Made by a program: the position numbers and the translations under genes
DNA from: Bacteroidales bacterium UBA1197
Lineage (GTDB): Bacteria > Bacteroidota > Bacteroidia > Bacteroidales > UBA932
NCBI GenBank assembly: GCA_002309995.1
Contig: DBYB01000005.1
Location: 1,757 to 19,244, forward strand
Length of the DNA: 17,488 bases
Direction: 5' to 3'
Part shown: positions 14,994-17,488 of the stretch, piece after piece
How the letters are laid out: each line of letters opens with the position of its first letter
Position numbering within the stretch: position 1 is the first letter of the stretch
Notes under the pieces: generated by a model
The model's database searches: none
Seen by the model: only the letters and a program-made list of their open reading frames with translations
Told to the model about the DNA's origin: nothing

Positions 14994-16151
14994 CTACCAG
15001 ATGGCAAAGTGAGCAGGACATACACCGGCGGGTACCGTCCACTTCATAACCCCGTTGCTGAAAAGACTTACTTTACCTGGGTTGAAGAAGTCGCCTGCAT
15101 CTGCAATTATGATGCTCCCGTCCGGCAGGGCCGTGAGACCGTAGGGGGCGATGTCGCCGAGCTGAATGTTCCATTCTTCTTTTACCCCGTTCCTGCACTT
15201 CCAGGCCTTCCAGTTAGCAGGCTCGCTGTAGCTGAATTCGTTCTCGTTGCCGAAGCAATAGACCGTATTGCCGCCGATTGCCGTGTAGGCAGCGTAATCG
15301 CTCACTTTGGCCACGCTGTCGTCTGCCTTGATGCACCACAGGCCTGAGTGCACGCTGTAGTAGTTGCCGAAGGTGTTCACGTAGATGTTGCCGGTGCCGT
15401 CAGACCAGACCTTCTGGATGTTGATTTCAACTTCCAGCGTCTTGCTCACGCTGAAGGAAGCCAGGTCGATAATACTAACTGTATTGTCGTAAGAGTATGC
15501 CGGCGGCAGGGAAGAGGATATACCTCCTGAATTGGCCACGTAGAGTTTTCCGTTATATACGGCCAATCCTTCCGGCTGGTAGCCTACTTCCACGGAACCG
15601 GCAACCTGCTTTGTGCTCCGGTCTATCCTGTAGACCGCGCCCTTGGGATTCTTGGATTTCTCTGCGTCCACGGACCAGTCGGGCCCGTAAACGGCTACGG
15701 CTCCGTTCCAGGAGGTTACGTATGCGTATTTGTCGTCGAAGGCGAGGCAGCGGGGCATAGGTACCTGTATCGCAGCGATTTCGGTCTCATCCTTTGCGCT
15801 GAGAACCTCCACGATGCCGGAATTGTTCACGGCAATCCACACCTCGTCGCCAGCTACTGCGATATCGTTGCCTACATCGCCAAGGCCGGCAGCCTCCTGG
15901 GGGTTCATCTTCTTGAATACCCCGGTGATGTAATTGCCGTCGGAGAGGCGCAGCATGTCCAGTGAGGCGTTGTTGGAGCCCATCTGCCCCTCGTTTAGCA
16001 CAAAGAGTTTGTTGAAGCCTGAGAGGCCGCTTACGTCCATCGCCTCGCCTGCGAGGTCGGCATCTTTGGACGGTATCTCCGGATTTACGGGGTCCTGGCA
16101 AGCGGCGAAAGCCAGCAAGCCGGAAAAGAAAAGCAGAAATGCTTTTTTCAT
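14994..16151 (-). CDS. btuG: Surface cobalamin-binding lipoprotein BtuG (beta-propeller)
   Basis: This 385-residue protein has a lipoprotein signal with lipobox FAAC (C18) and a YncE-like beta-propeller (DUF5074 group). Typical elements are NEGQMGSN (53-60), repeated blade-like strands such as AYVTSWNGAVAVY, GYQPEGLAVYNGKLYVANSGG (190-210, in two conserved halves) and TVSIIDLASFSV. In Bacteroides, BtuG sits on the cell surface, binds B12 with extreme affinity and caps BtuB. The same order here (riboswitch, btuG, btuB) supports the same role. The ATG lies 57 nt after the predicted aptamer end. It is not just any YncE-like protein, because the riboswitch and the adjoining receptor tie it to cobalamin. 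Cobalamin-contacting residues cannot be identified by eye. Confidence 0.88.
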   Translation of the reverse strand: MKKAFLLFFSGLLAFAACQDPVNPEIPSKDADLAGEAMDVSGLSGFNKLFVLNEGQMGSNNASLDMLRLSDGNYITGVFKKMNPQEAAGLGDVGNDIAVAGDEVWIAVNNSGIVEVLSAKDETEIAAIQVPMPRCLAFDDKYAYVTSWNGAVAVYGPDWSVDAEKSKNPKGAVYRIDRSTKQVAGSVEVGYQPEGLAVYNGKLYVANSGGISSSLPPAYSYDNTVSIIDLASFSVSKTLEVEINIQKVWSDGTGNIYVNTFGNYYSVHSGLWCIKADDSVAKVSDYAAYTAIGGNTVYCFGNENEFSYSEPANWKAWKCRNGVKEEWNIQLGDIAPYGLTALPDGSIIIADAGDFFNPGKVSLFSNGVMKWTVPAGVCPAHFAIW

Positions 16152-16180
16152 GATAGATAATATTTACGTTACTGCCGCGG

Positions 16181-16203
16181 CTTGTCCCCGAGCCCCGGAC
16201 AAA
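16181..16203 (-). other. Hairpin between riboswitch aptamer and btuG start
   Basis: On the minus strand TTGTCC and GGACAA form a 6-bp stem with a GC-rich loop, extendable by a U-G pair. It lies between the aptamer and the btuG start and has no T-tract after it. It is a candidate expression platform acting on translation, not on termination. No alternative pairing has been computed. Confidence 0.45.
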
Positions 16204-16208
16204 AACTT

Positions 16209-16298
16209 GATACCGGCCGGCATTCTGACTTTCCGCTTGCGCGGGTCTACAGTTGCGGGCACAGCGCCGGACTTGCACCGGATTCCCCCGCCGGTATC
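16209..16298 (-). ncRNA. Cobalamin riboswitch aptamer upstream of btuG-btuB
   Basis: Read on the minus strand, the core contains GGGAATCCGGTGCAAGTCC, then GCCCGCAACTGTAG, and the B12-box-like AGTCAGAATGCC. These match the conserved blocks of cobalamin aptamers. A perfect 9-bp closing stem brackets them: GATACCGGC (16298-16290) pairs with GCCGGTATC (16217-16209). This makes a compact element of about 90 nt. It sits just downstream of a perfect -7 promoter box and upstream of the B12 uptake genes, so cobalamin should switch off btuG-btuB expression. Together with the flanking promoters, it accounts for the 243-bp gene-free stretch 16152-16394. Confidence 0.93.
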
Positions 16299-16306
16299 TC
16301 TCGTTA

Positions 16307-16340
16307 CAAAAGTAATGACAGTTTCGCTAATAATAAACAA
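16307..16340 (-). promoter_or_regulatory. Predicted promoter of the B12 uptake operon
   Basis: The minus strand has TACTTTTG (16314-16307), a perfect TAnnTTTG box, 9 nt ahead of the aptamer closing stem, so the RNA would begin almost at the riboswitch. A TTG at 16340-16338 is a possible -33 element, with a spacer of 23 bp, slightly longer than usual. Confidence 0.65.
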
Positions 16341-16346
16341 CTCTTC

Positions 16347-16387
16347 TTGCTTTTTATTGAAAAAAACCGTACCTTGGGGTAAATTGA
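16347..16387 (+). promoter_or_regulatory. Candidate promoters of the DUF1015 gene
   Basis: Two overlapping candidates both have a 20-bp spacer: TTG (16347-16349) with TACCTTGG (16370-16377), and TTG (16357-16359) with TAAATTGA (16380-16387). The first is one mismatch from the -7 consensus, the second is two. They lie back to back with the btuG promoter, so the two transcripts diverge from about 100 bp. Confidence 0.5.
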
Positions 16388-16394
16388 TAGCACT

Positions 16395-17488
16395 ATGGTA
16401 AGAGTCAAACCTTTTTCTGCAATAAGGCCCCCGCGCGAACTGGTGACGGAGGTTGCCTGCCCCCCGTACGACGTCCTCAATTCCCAGGAAGCGAAAGCAA
16501 TGGCGGGGGAGAAGTCTCTGCTGCATATAACCAAGCCCGAGATTGATTTCGATCCCATCGCCGACGAGCATTCCCAGCCCGTTTACGACAAGGCGGTCGA
16601 GAACTTCCGCCTGTGGAAGGAGCGCGGCTGGCTGGTTCAGGATCCGCATCCCTGCTATTACGTGTATGCCCAGACCATGGGCAAGCGCACCCAGTACGGC
16701 CTCGTGCTATGCGCGCATACAGACGACTATGCGAACGGCATCATCAAGAAGCACGAGCTTACCCGCAAAGACAAGGAAGACGACCGTATGATCCACGTCC
16801 GTATCCAGAACGCCAACATCGAGCCGGTTTTCTTCTCCTATCGTGACAATGAGGAACTCAACGCCATAGTGGCAAAGGCCTCCGCCGGCCCGGCTGAATA
16901 CAAGTTCACGGACGAGAACGGCTTCGGCCACAGCTTCTGGGTAATCGACGACCGTGCCGTGGTCGCCCGCATCACTGAAATCTTTACCGGCCAGATCGAC
17001 GCCTTCTACGTTGCCGACGGCCATCACCGCACGGCTGCCGCCGCCCGCGTGGGCGCCGAGAAGAAGGCCCGGAACCCCAATCACACCGGCAATGAGGAAT
17101 ACAACTACTTCATGGCCGTATGCTTCCCCGAGAGCCATCTGCGTATAATGGATTACAACCGTGTGGTGAAGGACCTGAACGGCCATTCGCCCGAGGAGTT
17201 CCTGAAGGCGCTCGAGGAGGATTTTGAGGTCTCCCTGGCAACCAAGCCCCGCTGCGGCCGTCCGGCAAAGCCTTACGAGCCTTCCGGCTTGCACAATTTC
17301 TCGATGTATCTTGGCGGCAACTGGTACAGCCTCACCGCCAAGCCCGGCCGCTACGACGACGCAGACCCCATTGGCGTACTCGACGTCACCATCCTTTCCG
17401 GCCTGGTGCTCGATAAGCTCCTTGGCATCAAGGACCTCCGCACCGACAAGCGCATCGACTTCGTCGGCGGCATCCGTGGCCTCGGCGA
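16395..17488 (+). CDS. DUF1015 family protein (3' end cut by window)
   Basis: The frame starts at ATG 16395 and is open to the window end (364 complete codons). Family members are roughly 410 residues, so about 50 are missing. Diagnostic DUF1015 motifs are present: VKPFSAIRPP (4-13), ACPPYDVLN (21-29), KKHELTRKDKEDDR in the middle, and ADGHHRTAAAARVG (DGHHR at 208-212). No signal peptide is present, so it should be cytoplasmic. The function is not established. In many Bacteroidota, as I recall, this gene directly follows serC-serA, which suggests a link to serine metabolism. The DGHHR motif recalls the DGxHR-like motif of ParB/sulfiredoxin-fold enzymes, which include a free-serine kinase. This comparison is an inference and the two folds may be unrelated. 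Here it is separated from serC-serA by two uptake operons. Confidence 0.9.
   Translation, partial: MVRVKPFSAIRPPRELVTEVACPPYDVLNSQEAKAMAGEKSLLHITKPEIDFDPIADEHSQPVYDKAVENFRLWKERGWLVQDPHPCYYVYAQTMGKRTQYGLVLCAHTDDYANGIIKKHELTRKDKEDDRMIHVRIQNANIEPVFFSYRDNEELNAIVAKASAGPAEYKFTDENGFGHSFWVIDDRAVVARITEIFTGQIDAFYVADGHHRTAAAARVGAEKKARNPNHTGNEEYNYFMAVCFPESHLRIMDYNRVVKDLNGHSPEEFLKALEEDFEVSLATKPRCGRPAKPYEPSGLHNFSMYLGGNWYSLTAKPGRYDDADPIGVLDVTILSGLVLDKLLGIKDLRTDKRIDFVGGIRGLG

Noticed and set aside
1..17488. CRISPR arrays, tRNA genes, insertion sequences, phage or defence genes
   Set aside because: No direct-repeat arrays, cloverleaf-like sequences, transposases or integrases were seen on either strand.

Overview
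The window (17,488 bp, GC-rich, standard bacterial code) comes from a member of the Bacteroidota, most likely the order Bacteroidales. The pointers are a BtuG-type surface lipoprotein beside BtuB, a TonB-dependent receptor paired with a DUF4249 lipoprotein, the short (about 307 aa) SerA, several promoters of the Bacteroidota type (TTTG, about 20 bp, TAnnTTTG), and few clear Shine-Dalgarno sites. I cannot name a genus. No mobile element, CRISPR array, tRNA or rRNA is visible. Genes are packed tightly and all three convergent junctions are nearly gapless or overlapping.

Layout. (1) 1-752: the 3' part of rpsC, followed at once by a strong intrinsic terminator, so the S10 ribosomal operon ends here instead of continuing into rplP. 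(2) 802-4803: two paralogous FAD-dependent oxidoreductases, one cytoplasmic-looking and one with a lipoprotein signal, around a convergent/divergent gene for a twin-arginine-signal calcineurin-like phosphoesterase. (3) 4844-7126: recJ, convergent with a small protein that has a long acidic tail and a probable pRiA4b ORF-3-like fold. (4) 7189-13123: a co-directional run yigZ, serC, serA, TonB-dependent receptor, DUF4249 lipoprotein, with gaps of 4 to 8 bp or overlaps. The first two steps of serine biosynthesis are thus joined to an outer-membrane uptake pair of unknown substrate. (5) 13113-16312, minus strand: a cobalamin riboswitch followed by btuG and btuB, a vitamin B12 outer-membrane capture and import unit. 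(6) 16395-17488: the start of a DUF1015 gene, cut by the window end and divergent from the B12 unit.

How it fits together. From memory, DUF1015 genes often sit directly after serC-serA in Bacteroidota. Here about 6.6 kb holding two unrelated outer-membrane uptake systems lies between them. The B12 operon is transcribed head-on into the receptor/DUF4249 operon, and their stop codons overlap with no visible terminator, so B12-dependent antisense read-through is possible. Several -7 promoter boxes lie only 4 to 7 nt before the start codon, which predicts leaderless or almost leaderless mRNAs for recJ, yigZ and the phosphoesterase gene.

Nothing here is a proven new system. The items most worth following are the broken ribosomal operon, DUF1015 with its DGHHR motif as a possible serine-pathway enzyme, the lipoprotein FAD enzyme pair, and the opposed uptake operons. 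All family calls were made by reading motifs; no database search was run.
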